Positions 37,280-49,589 are shown, counted from the stretch's first letter. The stretch is 64,000 nt of DNA from Aselliscus stoliczkanus (GCA_033961575.1 CM066727.1:122066434-122130433); one strand, 5' to 3'. Numbers and translations: made by a program. Notes: generated from the letters alone by a model not told the origin.

Positions 37280-39685
37280 TATTTCCATTCAGCATATTCC
37301 TTCTACATGTGCTCAACTCTTCAATATCAGAGGATCGTGCCAAAAAAAATACTTGTTTGGAGAATTAGAGAAACAGCACCAATACTCCATTTCCCATTGG
37401 AACTCTACAAAGCTGAACTTTTCTTACAGAAGCAACATTTCATCATGTTGAATCTCTCAATGAATACTTGGCTAGCTTATCATATATCACAGTAGAGATA
37501 ACAGGCCTAGAACCTCAAGGTAGGTATAAGCAGATAGCCGGCTTAAACATTTACTAAATACCTTGTTTCTTGCCAAATACAATTTTGAATGACATTAAAT
37601 TCTTTTTGCTTGGAAAAGATGAATGAATTTTAAAATATACCTCTGATAACTATAGGAACTGACCTGTTGAATAGTTAATTAGTCTGGGCAATCTGAATCC
37701 TGAAGAACACCTTTCAAAAAAGTCATGATTCTAATTTTGGCACCATTGATATGAAATTGCACTTTAAGTAGCCACAAATTTCAGTTAGTTCTTATTCTTA
37801 GTTCTGAATAAGTATAAAATATATCTCCAGAAAAGAGGAGGATGCTATTCTCCATGTTTGCTAAGGCAAGAAGATATGTGCTCAGTTCATCGGGGTGATG
37901 TTCGGATAGGCAGTGAAGAGATGCCAAGACATGACCTGTATACCAATGTTTAAAATTGGAATCCAAAGAAATATTTCAAAAATTGGCACTTGACTAGCAG
38001 CGCAGGCTGCAAACTGTCCCACAGCTTGCTAAAATACCTATGAAAGCAATGGAAAGACAAAAATTGAGGAAAACAAAAACTAAAATGGACAATTATCATA
38101 CCATCAGAAAGTGAAAATGCCATTGACTGCAGGAGCTAGGAGATGAATCGTAAATCATAATTAGCAGCCACTACAAATAGAGAAAGTTGGCAACGTGAAA
38201 GAACACGGGAAAGAGCATTCTTTCATCCTTCACTGTATATCCTGCAGGTTAAACATATAGGATCAGTGCTAGGCAGAGCACCAGGCAGTGGATCACATCC
38301 AGGACACAGGCATCCTTGCAGAGAGGGAGCATGCTATATCCCAAACTGGCCTTCACTATTACCTTTCTTTCTTTGGGGAAGGAGACTCCCAAAACACAAA
38401 AATTAAGCGTGTGTGGTAAGTCTTTGTGTGTGTGTGTAGGAAAAGAAGGAGAAGGTGGTGGTGACCATAGCTATACCGTATGCTTGCAGACATAACTTGA
38501 GAAAGTAAGGTACTATGGGAAGAAATGAAAATAGCAATCCTGTTAGTTAACCATGGGGACTCTAGTTTTGTTTTTACTCCCCTGGTTCAAAGTATTAAAC
38601 AACAGATATTTGGGATGGTATGGAGTCATCTAGGACTTATGAACATGAATCTGCTTCCCAACTGAAAATCTCAAAAGAAAACTCTACTGATAATCAATAA
38701 GCCATATATCAGATAAGAAGCCAGCCACAGACGCTATCTGTTGGCAAACACCTTGTAACAGAATGAGTAAGCAGGAAACAAACAAACCTGAGGGTTTGTG
38801 ACAAATTCTTTGGCACAAGGGAAATTCTTGCTATAATAAAAGACAAGGAAAACTTCTAGGTGTTTTCATTAGGATAACAGAGGATAAGAAAACTGTGAAT
38901 TAGGGGTAGAATTCAAAAGGGGTGACATAATAAATGTAAAAACAGAATTGGATAAAGTAAGTTTTAAATGACACTAGAAATGAACAGGCTGAATTAAAAT
39001 AGAAGGCTGTAATAAAACTTAATCATTAGCCAAAGAGACAAAAAAAAGATATTGAATTAGTAACCTGAAGGTCAAAATTTAGAAGCCTTTCTCCAAAAAT
39101 GAAAAAAAAAAAAAATTAAAAGGATGAAAATAAAAATGAAGATAATAAATATGATATACAATGAATAGAAATTTAAAAATGGATAAATTGGTATTATTGA
39201 AGAACCCTGAACCAATAGAGCAAAATCAAAATTGAAAATAAAATAGAAGAAAGCTTTATTGGCTGAAATGAAGATCAAAGTCTTTAAATTTAAAGGATTT
39301 GCATTGTATTATAAAAATAATGAAAAGGGAGTCAGAAGACACATTTTAGCAAATTTTTATTACAACAATGAATATATCCCTTTAAGTGTTCATGTAGAAA
39401 GTAATGGCTTATAACAATGGAATAAAATAATTCTGATTCAGAGTTCTCTGCAATATTAAATATCTTAAGACAACATTGTGATATATTTATAAAGTTTTGA
39501 GAGGCAAAGCCTATATTAGTCAAAGACTCATTCATATGTGGAGGTAACAGGAAAATAGAAACCACATGGCTTAATAAAAACAAGAAATGGTGTGGGGCTA
39601 GCATTGAGCATTACATACAACTAAAATAATTATAGTTACATAAAGTAAAAGCAAATATGAAAAAAATAATTAATAGAAAACAACT
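37280..39685. other. Unassigned sequence, no gene recognised
   Basis: Purine-rich, particularly after 38000, and probably includes degraded LINE sequence. No family could be named and no coding exon was recognised. Confidence 0.35.
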
Positions 39686-39689
39686 GTAC

Positions 39690-40130
39690 TAACATCCAAT
39701 AATCCATATTTTTATCCTAAAAAATTGTACAATTTACAAATACACACTGAAAAACATTCACAGTGTTATTGTTTATAAAACCAAAATATCTCTATCAACC
39801 TAAATATTGATCAGGAAGATACTATGTGTATATATACGGTTTCATATCTTTATTTAAAAATGTATTGTGTATGTGAACATAGAAAAAATATCTTAACATA
39901 TGTATCCCTGTTAGCAGTATTTATTTATGCAGAATATGAATGTTATTTGTTTTCTTAGTTATTTTCTGCCTTTTCAGAATTTTTTATAATGCACAACAAA
40001 GGGAAAATATCTTAACATATGTACCCCTAAGTAATAACAGTATTTATTGTGCAGAATATAAATGTTATTTGCTTTCTTCGTCATTTTCTGCGTTTTCACA
40101 ATTTTTTTATAATGCACAACAAAGCTATAC
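39690..40130 (+). mobile_element. Old L1M 3' end with internal tandem duplication
   Basis: Low-information L1M-like 3' region. Its terminal part is duplicated: 'aaaatatcttaacatatgta' occurs at 39885 and 40004, and 'ataatgcacaacaaag' closes both units (to 40001 and 40124). The period is about 119-123 bp. Confidence 0.55.
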
Positions 40131-40429
40131 AGACAAAATTCTTGAGCACATCCAGAAAGTATTTCTTAGAATTTCTTCAAGACTTTATTTACTACATCAT
40201 GTATTTTGTAAAATCTACATTTTCTAAACTACAAGCATTTAGATTAAGTTTTAAAGCTCTCTTATAAAAATAAAAAAGGGTTAGACCAAGAAGCAACCCA
40301 CAACTTAAAAAACAGACACTTGGTAAATCATGAAAATGAGAACTCAGTATATCAAAATTTATAAGATGCCTCCCAAGATTCTACATAGACGCAAATCTAT
40401 TACTGTCATATATTGTTGTCTCGCTATGT

Positions 40430-40545
40430 TAATCTGCACTGGCTACCATAACAAAATACCACAAATTGGTGGCTTAAACAACAGAAATTTATTTTCTCAC
40501 AGTTCTGCAGGCTAGATATCAAAGGTCAAAGTCTGACAAGGTTTG
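40430..40545 (-). mobile_element. MaLR/MLT1-like LTR end, antisense fragment
   Basis: Contains 'gctaccataacaaaatacca', 'tggtggcttaaacaacagaa' and 'ctcacagttctgcaggcta', the antisense end of an MLT1/MST-type LTR. It is truncated near 40545. Confidence 0.7.
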
Positions 40546-40549
40546 TTTC

Positions 40550-41010
40550 TGGTGATACTGGATGATATTAAAGAATTGCTATTTTGATTTTGATAAGACT
40601 GATAATATCATTATGATTGTATTCAAAACAAAAGAAAACCCCTTATATTATAAAAATAAATACTGAAGTATTTATAGGTGAAATTCTATGATGTTTTGGA
40701 TTTGTTTTAAAATACTGTAGCAGGCCGGCGGAGTGACGCGGTGGTTAAGCACTGGCTTGGGAAGCCTGCGGCTTCGGGTCCCACATACGAGGGCCAGTGA
40801 CACTGCCCTCAAAAAATAAAATAAAATAAAATACTGTAGCAACAATAAAGTAGAGATGGAGGGTGAATAAAGTGAGAGATGAATGAAACATGAATAGCAA
40901 CCTGCTAAAAATGGTTAAAGACAGTGGGTGCATACAGATTTATTATAATCTTATCTACTTTTATGTATGTTTGAAATTTTCTATAATAGAAACTATTTTA
41001 ATACACATTT
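40550..41010 (+). mobile_element. Old L1M 3' end, split by a SINE
   Basis: Left part: 'tactgaagtatttataggtg' and 'aattctatgatgttttgga'. Right part: 'tatctacttttatgtatgtt' and 'tgaaattttctataatagaa', the usual L1M terminus. The short SINE at 40723-40827 interrupts it. Confidence 0.6.
40723..40827 (+). mobile_element. tRNA-headed SINE, short form, perfect TSD
   Basis: Starts ggccggcgg, with A-box-like 'gagtgacgcggtggttaagc' and B-box-like 'gcttcgggtccc'. The head ends in the hairpin 'gggccagtgacactgccctc' and is followed by (AAAAT)-type A-rich tail. TSDs 'aaaatactgtagca' lie at 40709-40722 and 40828-40841 (14 bp, perfect). There is no body or polyadenylation signal. Confidence 0.95.
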
Positions 41011-41014
41011 ATAC

Positions 41015-43860
41015 ATGAAATACAACTGAGTAAAATAAGCCTAAAAAATAGTAGTAGTGATTAACAGTAGATAATATCTTTGAGCTGTGAAGAATTTTGT
41101 TTCCTTCTTTATACTTTTCTTCAATTTAATTTTCCACAAATTCACAAGTTAAATACAAAAAGCAGGCAATTAAAAAAAAAGTAAATGCTGGACTCTTGAA
41201 TAGGGATGTCAGCTAAGTTCTTCTTCCACACCCAGGCTCCCATTGTCTAACAATAATATTACATTATGGGGAGGTATATTTTTTGTTTTAGACTCAGTCT
41301 CCCTAAAATAGTAGCCCAGAGTAAAACCATCTTCCAAGTTCAGATGTTTCCTAGATGAGAGTTTAACAAAACTATTATTAATTTCAGCATAGAAATGTCC
41401 TATGATACCTATTTGAATTAATAAGTACCTAACATATAAATATCAAGAGACTGAGAAAATAGGACCAGTCATCCAAAGACTGTGAATATTATCTAAAGCA
41501 GAGGACAAATAAGCACATATGATATAGGCTAGTCTTAGTAGTTAGTTAGCTGAGTTAAAATTCAGAGGAATAATTTATTATGGGATGTTTTGGGTTAACT
41601 CAAAAACATTTTCCTGAAATTAACTGAATTTTGTGAATCTGGTATTTTTGTATCTATGTTATTAAGTATCTGGATTTGTTAAAAGGGCCAAAATCACTGA
41701 GTGTGAACGAATCCACTGTTTATAGTCCAGGTCTCTTGTGAATAGATGATGTTAAAAACAAATGGTCAAAGAACTTCCAATTAAATGTGGCAAATTATGT
41801 ATATGAGTATGTATTTACCTATCTCCCACTCCCCAAACCTCTCTAAAATAAGAATGAGGGGATAAAAAGGGCATAAACCTATAAGAACAAACTGAATTGG
41901 ATATCAGCAACAAAATTTTAATAGCTGAAGCAGGTAGATAAGTGGTTATTGACTTAGAAGACCAGAAAAATTTAACAGTAAATACTGCAAGACCTCAAAA
42001 AGATTCAAAAACTGGAGACTCTAGGCATCCCTGAACGACAGGATATAGGTGGGCTGAAAAGAGAATTGGTTTGAAATCTATACAAGGATATCTTCTCCCC
42101 AACTCCAAGCATCCACAGAACTGCCCCTTTCTGACTCCAAAAGAGAAGTAGAATTTTTCTTTCTCGAGAGGTTAATTACAAGAACTTTAATTTGTGGGCA
42201 CTAGGCACTTCTGAGGGCTGGGGTACTTCTGAACACAAGGGATACTAACTAAATGTGAGATTAGATTTTGACACCCAGCTAAACTACCACGCAAATAAAA
42301 ATATAGAACAAAAATGTAAGGTTCCCCCACAAATATATAATATATATCTCAAAAAGCAACTGGAGGAAATGTTCCACCAAAATGGGGGAATAAACCAAGA
42401 AAACTAAAAATGTAAGGTCTAGGAAACCTGGGGTCTGACCTAGGAGAGAGCTATAGATAACAGCTGTGCAGCAGTAGGCCTATCCTAGACTGGAGCACAA
42501 GGTCTATGAGCATGATAAAGGCTGTCTTGGGGAGGAGGGGTGGGAAATAAAATAGAAAAGGAAACTAAAAACTGATTTGATAGGTCTTAATATCTTGAGG
42601 AAAACGTCTACGACTACTGGCAGAAAATTTTTGGATAAAATTAGCAAAGAAGTACATAGAAAGCTAAGCAAAAGGAAAAGTACAGTAATTATTACCTCAG
42701 GGGGAAAAATGTTTTAATCTAGAAGAAGAAAATATGAGCCTTATAAACTACACGGTTCAGCTATCAATAATATTTACATAGTCATAATAATGTAAACACA
42801 ATAGATTTTCTAATGAAAATTTGGTATCTATATAGGAAAATGATGAGAAAAGGAATATGTGAAGGTGTTCATTGGTGAAGAAAAGAAAGGAGAAGAGATC
42901 ATTTTTCAACTTTTATAGAAGGAAGTCAAAAAATAAATAAAAAAGAAAAACTCAAGAATTAATAACATAGGCATGCTATTTAGAAATATAGGCATTCCAT
43001 TTAGAAATAAAAAGTAGATACCAGAAGAAATTGCTAGAACATCTATGAGGAGTAGGAATTTGGAGTTCAGAAAGATAGACACAGGTAACTGCTGTTTTTA
43101 TGTTATAAGTCCAGCAAAAATTTTGACTTTTTAAACCATTGTGTAATATTGATAAAAATAAAAAATTAAACTTTAAAATTATATAAACTAAAGCCCATGA
43201 GCAAATTTAGCAAATAAGAATCTTTTAATCTAGTTTGATAGGATTTTTCATCTATGATAGGACTTTTAATAAGACCAAGGTATGCTTTTGATAATCAAGG
43301 GAAATATTGCCATTTTCATTTGTTATTGTTTAGTAGTGTTTAGTGAAGATAACAGCACTTGCTTATCTAATCAAAAATGTAGCTAATACAGAGAAACAGG
43401 TACATACAGAGCTGGAGGAGCAAGATCCAGTTTTAGCTTCCAGAAATGATTCCCAGATATAACAATGAATTTATATGGGAGCCATAATTTCTGCCATCAG
43501 ATATTCAGAGAATAAGGGAAATGCAATTGCTCGTTTTAGGAGCATACCACCCCACCGTACCTGAAATCTACACCAGCAAAATGGATGTTCCATGTCTCAC
43601 CTCTCAACACACAAAAAGTTAGGAACAGCCACCCATCCTTCCAAAAACTGAATGCTCCATAACCACGTTTGTCCAAAGTAATGATAGAAACACAACCAGC
43701 TCACTTCTGATGTCCAAATCTCTCACATGGACATCTGAGAAAATCCCAACTATAAAGGTAACTGGTTAAATGTAGGCTTTGGCATTCCAGCTTCTGTTCA
43801 ATAAGGGATGACACAAAGGTCAAAATGGAGTTGAGTGAGCCAAAGAACAGTGTTTTTACA
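41015..43860. other. Unassigned A-rich sequence, probably degraded LINE
   Basis: The stretch 42300-42700 has L1M-3'-UTR-like character ('cctgggg tctgacc', 'gagcacaaggtctatgagc'), but I could not align it to a consensus by eye. No gene is recognised. Confidence 0.3.
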
Positions 43861-43867
43861 AAGAGTA

Positions 43868-44072
43868 CAGAAGATGCCAAAAAAATGTACACATTTTAAG
43901 AGATGTCATCTATATATTACTTTTCCAAGTTGAATTATGGTAGCAATATGTGGTAAGATGTTCACTCAAAGATGGCGTTCATCAAATGAATGCTAGCATC
44001 ATTCATTGTATTACAATTTTAATGTAGTTTTTTCCTTTCTTAAAATGTGTATATATTTTGGGGCACCCTCTG
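43868..44072. mobile_element. Tc1/mariner-type MITE
   Basis: A 205-bp element flanked by TA (43866-43867, 44073-44074). The left end is 'cagaagatgccaaaaaaatg' followed by 'tacacattttaag'. The right end reads as its inverted counterpart, 'cttaaaatgtgtatatattt' then 'tggggcaccctctg'. Terminal inverted repeats are about 34 bp with a few mismatches. It encodes no transposase. Confidence 0.85.
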
Positions 44073-44079
44073 TATATAA

Positions 44080-45660
44080 TGCTATAGCTGCTGATTCACT
44101 AACAGGCCCCAAATGGGATAGGCCACCCACTCAGATCTGGACTAAAGCTAGTTATGAATTCCTTATTGTGGGACAATAGAGAGAACTTCTAAAACTGATC
44201 TCAGAAGAGCTAGAATTTGATGAGGAGCCAATGATTAGTAATAACTAATAACATTGTATATTTATATGTAATTACATGTCATATTATAACATTATGATGA
44301 TTATTCTGGAGATTGAAGGACATAATAATTAGGTATTCATGGACAAAACAGTATCAAACAATCTGGACAGAAAGGATCCAGTGATGTGCTTGTAGAGACT
44401 GGGTGAAAAGGCAAATTAACTGGGAAGAGTTAATCCTATATACTTCAAATGATAGGTTCAAGGCTATTCAGAATGACCTCATCAAGGAGGTTTGCAATGG
44501 AATTCAAGAGATATTCTTTAACTGGAGTTTAGCACACTGAGGGCTCTTTCTTATGTAAAATGTGAGCTTAGTGTATCAAAAAGTGAAGTAAGGGTCCTGT
44601 TTGAGGATTTAAGCCCTGGCAGTCAGAGGAGCATAGGGGGTCACTCCATGGTTAAAAAAAAAAAAAAAATCAAAGAAATTACCTTTAGTAGCCCATGGTA
44701 GGAGTTGTCCAATCCTAGACAACTCCTTACTGATAAAGGAAGGGGTTTAGAAAAGCTGGTATACCAGACACTAGGAGGAACCTGCTGAGGTTTTTTTTTA
44801 AAAGGCAACTATAGTGTTTGGAGTAGGTGTTGACAACTGGCCAAAGGAAACCATGAAACAACTACACATAATATAAAAACACATTTTTAAGGCTAGATGA
44901 AAATTCTAATATAATTTGCTAACTATTCCAAGTGTTATTTGAAGTGAAGTAACATTCATAGGTGTTCATTCTATTGATTTTATCAATAAGAGACCAAATT
45001 GTCCTGGAAATAAGAACCATGTTGGTCCTTAGCATGTTTACCTTCTGATTTATTTCTTACCCCTCCTCTCTTTCCCTCTGCTCTGTATCCAGAGGGGCTG
45101 ACCCATAGGATGTTTTTCCCCAAACATCTTTGTCAACTGCTGTTGTGCCTGATGTAGCCAATGAAGTACTGATCAGAGATGCAGAAAGAAGAGAGAAGGG
45201 AGTATATTTCTCCCTCTGTTTGTCAATCATCTCTGGCAGCAGCTATATGTCCTTTTTGACTTCAACTACCAACTGAAAAATCTTATCCTGGTGCCAGCTT
45301 CTTTAGTGTAACTGAGGCCACTGGATTCCGATAACATTACCTCCTTCCTCTGTCCCGCTAGCAGTTGCTAATCTCAGGCATGACAATTTCTGTTTTCCTG
45401 AATAAAATCATTGCAGATATTCTTTTGAATTGATCAACAGATCTTCTTGGGGCAAGAGATAGTTGATACTTGGCCTACGATTCTCCTAATTAATCAACTT
45501 TAGTGATTTTTTAAAAAACTTAAGTTTATTAACTGTTTCTAGTGATAGTGTATGTAAGTCAAGGAGTTCATTTGAGGTGTGAAAGGGACATTTTTATCAG
45601 AATAATAAAAGGTCCTCTGTACATGCTTATCAGGAGATAAACACCAGCCATTCTCCTCTG
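44080..45660. other. Unassigned sequence
   Basis: 45045-45430 contains blocks that look like an old dispersed repeat ('ccagaggggctgacccatag', 'gtagccaatgaagtactgat'), but I cannot name the family. No gene is recognised. Confidence 0.3.
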
Positions 45661-45667
45661 TTTACAC

Positions 45668-45995
45668 CAATGGTTCTCAACCTGGTTCTCCATTAGAGTC
45701 ACCTGAGGACTCTTAAAATTCTCCACCATCAAGAAGATTCTGATTTAAATACTCTAGGAGGAATATATTTTAGAGCAGCCCCCAGGTTCCCAGGTCAGCA
45801 ACATCACTTCCACCTGAGAACTAGTTACAAATGCAAACTTTGGGGCCACCCTAGAATTACTGAATCAGAAGTGAGATTGTCACAATAAATCTATTTCAAC
45901 AAGCCTACAAAGTGATTTGGTATGGCCTGTACTTTAAGAACCACTATTTAAAAATCAACCCAGTGATTCTAACGTGCAACCACATTTAAGAACCA
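45668..45995 (+). mobile_element. MER5A pair, one nested in the other
   Basis: The outer copy starts 'ccaatggttctcaacctggt' and ends 'acatttaagaaccactgg'. A second MER5A core lies inside (about 45780-45945): 'cagcaacatcacttccacct', 'gttacaaatgcaaactttgg', 'gaattactgaatcagaag' and its own end 'gtactttaagaaccact'. Both are non-autonomous hAT elements in the same orientation. Confidence 0.75.
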
Positions 45996-46274
45996 CTGGT
46001 TTAGGAAGACTCTATCAATAAAATCATAACTTTAATTAAATATACATTTATTAAATACCTACTGTGTTTTGGAATTTCCTATAGTCCAACAAAAGACAGA
46101 AACTGGAATTTTTAATAAAATTTGAAACTTTGCAGAAAGATGATGTATTTAAAGAAAGATAAAGTTGTAAGAGCTACAAATATTCAGCCACAGAGAACAC
46201 AAAAAGAGAAATGAATCATGAAAGTTCCTCTTTCTGAATTAAAAATAACTAATTAGGTAGTAAATGTACTTCAA

Positions 46275-46710
46275 ATGAAGCTTTTTTTTTTAAAGATTTT
46301 ATTGGGGAATTTGGGGAGGGGAACAGCATTGGGGAATCAGGGGAGGGGAACAGACAAGTTGCTGTCTTTTTGTTCTTCAGTCTAGTTGCGGAGGACGTTG
46401 CTTCACTGGCCCATGTTGGTATTGTCATTGTGCTCTTCCCAGATGAGGCAGATCGGTTGCTGGCCTCTGGATGGTCACTCAAAGCGCCTATTGGCAGCTC
46501 ATGCTGGCTGCTGGCTACTCACTGTAGCCTATGGCAGCCCACTGCAGCAGGGGCTGCAGCCAACACCGTCGCTGGTGCTCGCAGCTCAGCTCCAGGTGGA
46601 GCTGTTGTTAGCTGTAGAGGGCAGTGTCATTGGCCCTCATATATGGGATCCGAACTGGGGCCGCTGGTGTCCCAAGCCAGCTCTTAACCAATGCGCCACT
46701 CGGCCGGCCC
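46275..46710 (-). mobile_element. tRNA-headed SINE, long form (T+-type tail)
   Basis: Antisense full-length copy. The plus strand shows a T-run, AAAGA (46292-46296, TCTTT in sense) and TTTATT (46298-46303, AATAAA in sense). The body follows, then 'gagggcagtgtcattggccc', antisense B box 'gggatccgaactgggg' and the end 'cactcggccggccc'. TSDs 'agtaaatgtacttcaa' lie at 46259-46274 and 46711-46726 (16 bp, perfect). Confidence 0.95.
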
Positions 46711-46919
46711 AGTAAATGTACTTCAATAATAAGACTGAGATTCATTGCATAATGTGTGTCCAATCATCTAACATGCATTTCTCCAACCTGTCTTCAGTTA
46801 CACCCCCTATTGTAATAGCACAAAATCTTTTCTATTAGAGATGACCCTAGATATCATGTAATCCAGCATTTTCCAATCAGTAATTCATAGACTCTAGGGC
46901 TCAAAAAAGTATTCTGGAG

Positions 46920-47270
46920 ATGTATCAATTAGGATTGTTTCAGGTGCAATGCAATAACAGTAACTCCAACTCAAAGTAGCATAAATGATCAAATACATTT
47001 GGGACTTGTTTAAGGTCCACAAGCTGGGACAACTTCAGGTAAAGTTTGATCCTATGGGCCCCATCTCCATTTCTCTGCACTTCTCTTAATTTAATCTACT
47101 TGTGTATCAACTTTGACTTTAGACTTTCTATCTCTTGTTGTAACAAAATGGCTGCAGCCGTATCAGGCCTCACAACTGCATCCCATACCGTCCAGAGAAA
47201 GAGAAAGTATGTCCCCAGATAAATTCTGAGGAAAAACTAGAATTCTTTTCCAGAAGTTCCCAGAAAATAT
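46920..47270 (-). mobile_element. Unnamed old interspersed repeat (LTR-like), antisense
   Basis: Contains 'aattaggattgtttcaggtg', 'agtaactccaactcaaagta' and 'aaaatggctgcagccgtatc'. These resemble the antisense of an ancient mammalian LTR whose end reads 'gttgcaa...cctgactaat'. The same family appears in sense at 47865-48225. Confidence 0.4.
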
Positions 47271-47864
47271 ACCTTGGCTTTTCGTTAGCCCAGGTTGGTC
47301 CATGGAACCTACTCCTTGTGGTGAGGAAAATGAACAGGGCTTCAGTAATCAGGGCCTATCCCTGGAGCTAGAGACAAAGTTGTTTTCTCCTGAGACAAAT
47401 AGAAAACTAGGATGCTGTTGCCAAGGAAAATTGCAATGAATGCCAAGAAACCTAAAATAGCAAATGTCTACCACACATGGGGGAGGCGGAATGTTCTTAA
47501 ATTGATAAGTGAAATTATTGTTTAGCTGTTTTCCTTACAGTTAGAAGCATCTTAACACCCCTAAAAGTTTATCAAATGAACATCCATGGAAGCCAAGGAG
47601 ATCAGGTGGGTATTCTCATGACTCCGTCATTTAGTCAGTTTACTATCAGGTCAGTACTCCTAGTTGAATGTTTTATTTGTTCTTCAGCTTTAAATAATTT
47701 TTATTCTTGGTCATATATTGTATAATTTAACACCTATAATGGACTACTGTTTGGAGAAAGAAAGACATTTTAACAAGCATTGTTCATATTCACCCAGCAC
47801 CTTCCGATGACAGCACCGTAATTTTCTTACAGGAGAACATCAACACCTCTTCCCTAATGGGTAC

Positions 47865-48225
47865 AATATAAATGGGACTGTCAATCAAGATGGCCAATTC
47901 CCCCATAGCCAAGCTCTGAGCAATGAACATGTGACTGAGAATAGGCCAACTCAATTTCTTTTCCTGGGACTTGGAATCTTACCTGAGTGGCCAAGAACAG
48001 GAAAGAATGACAGAGGCTGATTCTCTCTCATGACACTTTGATAGGACTATTCAATTAGCTGCTGTTCACACAATTCTAGGAGCTTCCTAGGTTCTTGCTC
48101 TTTCTCAAACCTGGTCCTCGGGCTCCCTTTGATGTTATGAGTCACCCAATAGCCTTCCAGTCCATCCTCATTTTGCTTGAGTTTTCAAGAATAGTTTCCA
48201 TTGTTTGCAACCTATAATCCTGATA
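47865..48225 (+). mobile_element. Unnamed old interspersed repeat (LTR-like), sense
   Basis: Contains 'acatgtgactgagaatagg', 'ccaactcaatttcttttcct', 'ggcccctttgatgttatga'-like and the end 'gtttgcaacctataatcctg'. It is the sense-oriented relative of the 46920-47270 repeat. Confidence 0.4.
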
Positions 48226-48229
48226 AGAA

Positions 48230-48950
48230 GCATAAAAATGATAATTCTGAAATTTTTCAAGATGATCAACACTGAATTCATAAACTGCATGTCTGGGCAA
48301 AATTTTTAAATGGCACAATAATGTACCTCCAGTACCTTAGAAACCATTGTTGAAAAGGGAAAATAAAATAACATTTTATCCAATTTGACTACAGTTTGTT
48401 AGGAATAAAGACCTTCTAAACTCTCAATGTGTTATTTGTGGATAAGTGCTTGGAAATAGCAGCTTGAATCCTTCCCTTTTATCCTACCATTTAGAACAAA
48501 GACAAAAATTACAAAAGCAAAATGTAAGAATTCTAAGTGTAGGTACGAAAGCAATTTTTTGTCAAGGTCTGATACATAATGGGAAGTTAATTTTTAGTAT
48601 ATGTTTTAATATCTATTCAGTCCCAAATTAAATATTATGTAATATTATTTTAATTGATTCATCAACAAATTATGCTTTTTCTCATACAATAAAATTTAGG
48701 AACATTAAAGAAAATTAAACATTTTCTAAAACCAAATGATATATTTAAATATTTAGTGACTAATGCACAATGAATGCATATAAGAACAGTTATCAAGAAA
48801 AGGAATAGGAATTTAGACAGTAACCTTTAAAGACATACTGATCTGAAAATTTTTACTTGCCTTTAAAATCATTTATCAAATATCACACATATAATAATAT
48901 TTTTTAATTTCTAGGGAACTTTGATAAATTATGTATTTCATTGAAAGGTA
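48230..48950. other. Unassigned AT-rich sequence
   Basis: No gene or named repeat seen. Confidence 0.35.
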
Positions 48951-48961
48951 TTTGAATTAAA

Positions 48962-49071
48962 TTTTTTTTTTTTTTAAGAGGGCAGTGTCACTGGCCCTCA
49001 CATGTGGGATCCTAACCGGGGCCGCTGGCATGCCAGGCCAGCTCTTAACCACCGCGCCACTCGGCCGGCCC
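48962..49071 (-). mobile_element. tRNA-headed SINE, short form
   Basis: On the plus strand it reads a T-run, then 'gagggcagtgtcactggccc', 'gggatcctaaccggggcc' and the end 'cactcggccggcc'. It is head-only. TSDs 'ttgaattaaa' lie at 48952-48961 and 49072-49081. Confidence 0.92.
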
Positions 49072-49084
49072 TTGAATTAAAATT

Positions 49085-49585
49085 TTTAAAAAGCTGGGAA
49101 ACACTGATACAGCCCCTCACTAGACAGGAATCTGAGATGTCACACAGATAAACCTGAGAGGTGAGATACAAGCAGAGTTCCTTAGATACTCAGGGCCCAG
49201 CAGACATTCTTGCTTCCTGCCACCACATATGCACTTCAGTACCTGTAGAAAAGTGAATCTTCACCAGCTTCTAGGCAATGTCAGTTACTATATCAATCCT
49301 CAAATCATACATTTCTATATATTATAATTACATACACAATTCCTTATGTGCCTCCAGGTGAGTCTTGAATTGGACCCACACATTTTCAGGCTAAAACCCA
49401 GAGCAGTTGCCCAGGACTCACTGCCCATAGATTGATTTTGATCATTCTCAGTGTTGGATGATACTGCTAAATTAAAGTTTCATAGGTCTGAGTTTATAGA
49501 GATTGAATTTCTAATATTGAAAAGAAGTGAATTTTAATGGATTTGTTTTAATCAAAATGAAGGTGGTAAACTCCATTAACTTTTT
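49085..49585. other. Unassigned sequence
   Basis: No repeat or gene is recognised. Confidence 0.35.
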
Positions 49586-49589
49586 CTTA

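Noticed and set aside
40723..40827. Functional tRNA gene
   Set aside because: A- and B-box-like motifs are present, but there is no acceptor-stem pairing; the A-tail and TSDs show it is a SINE.
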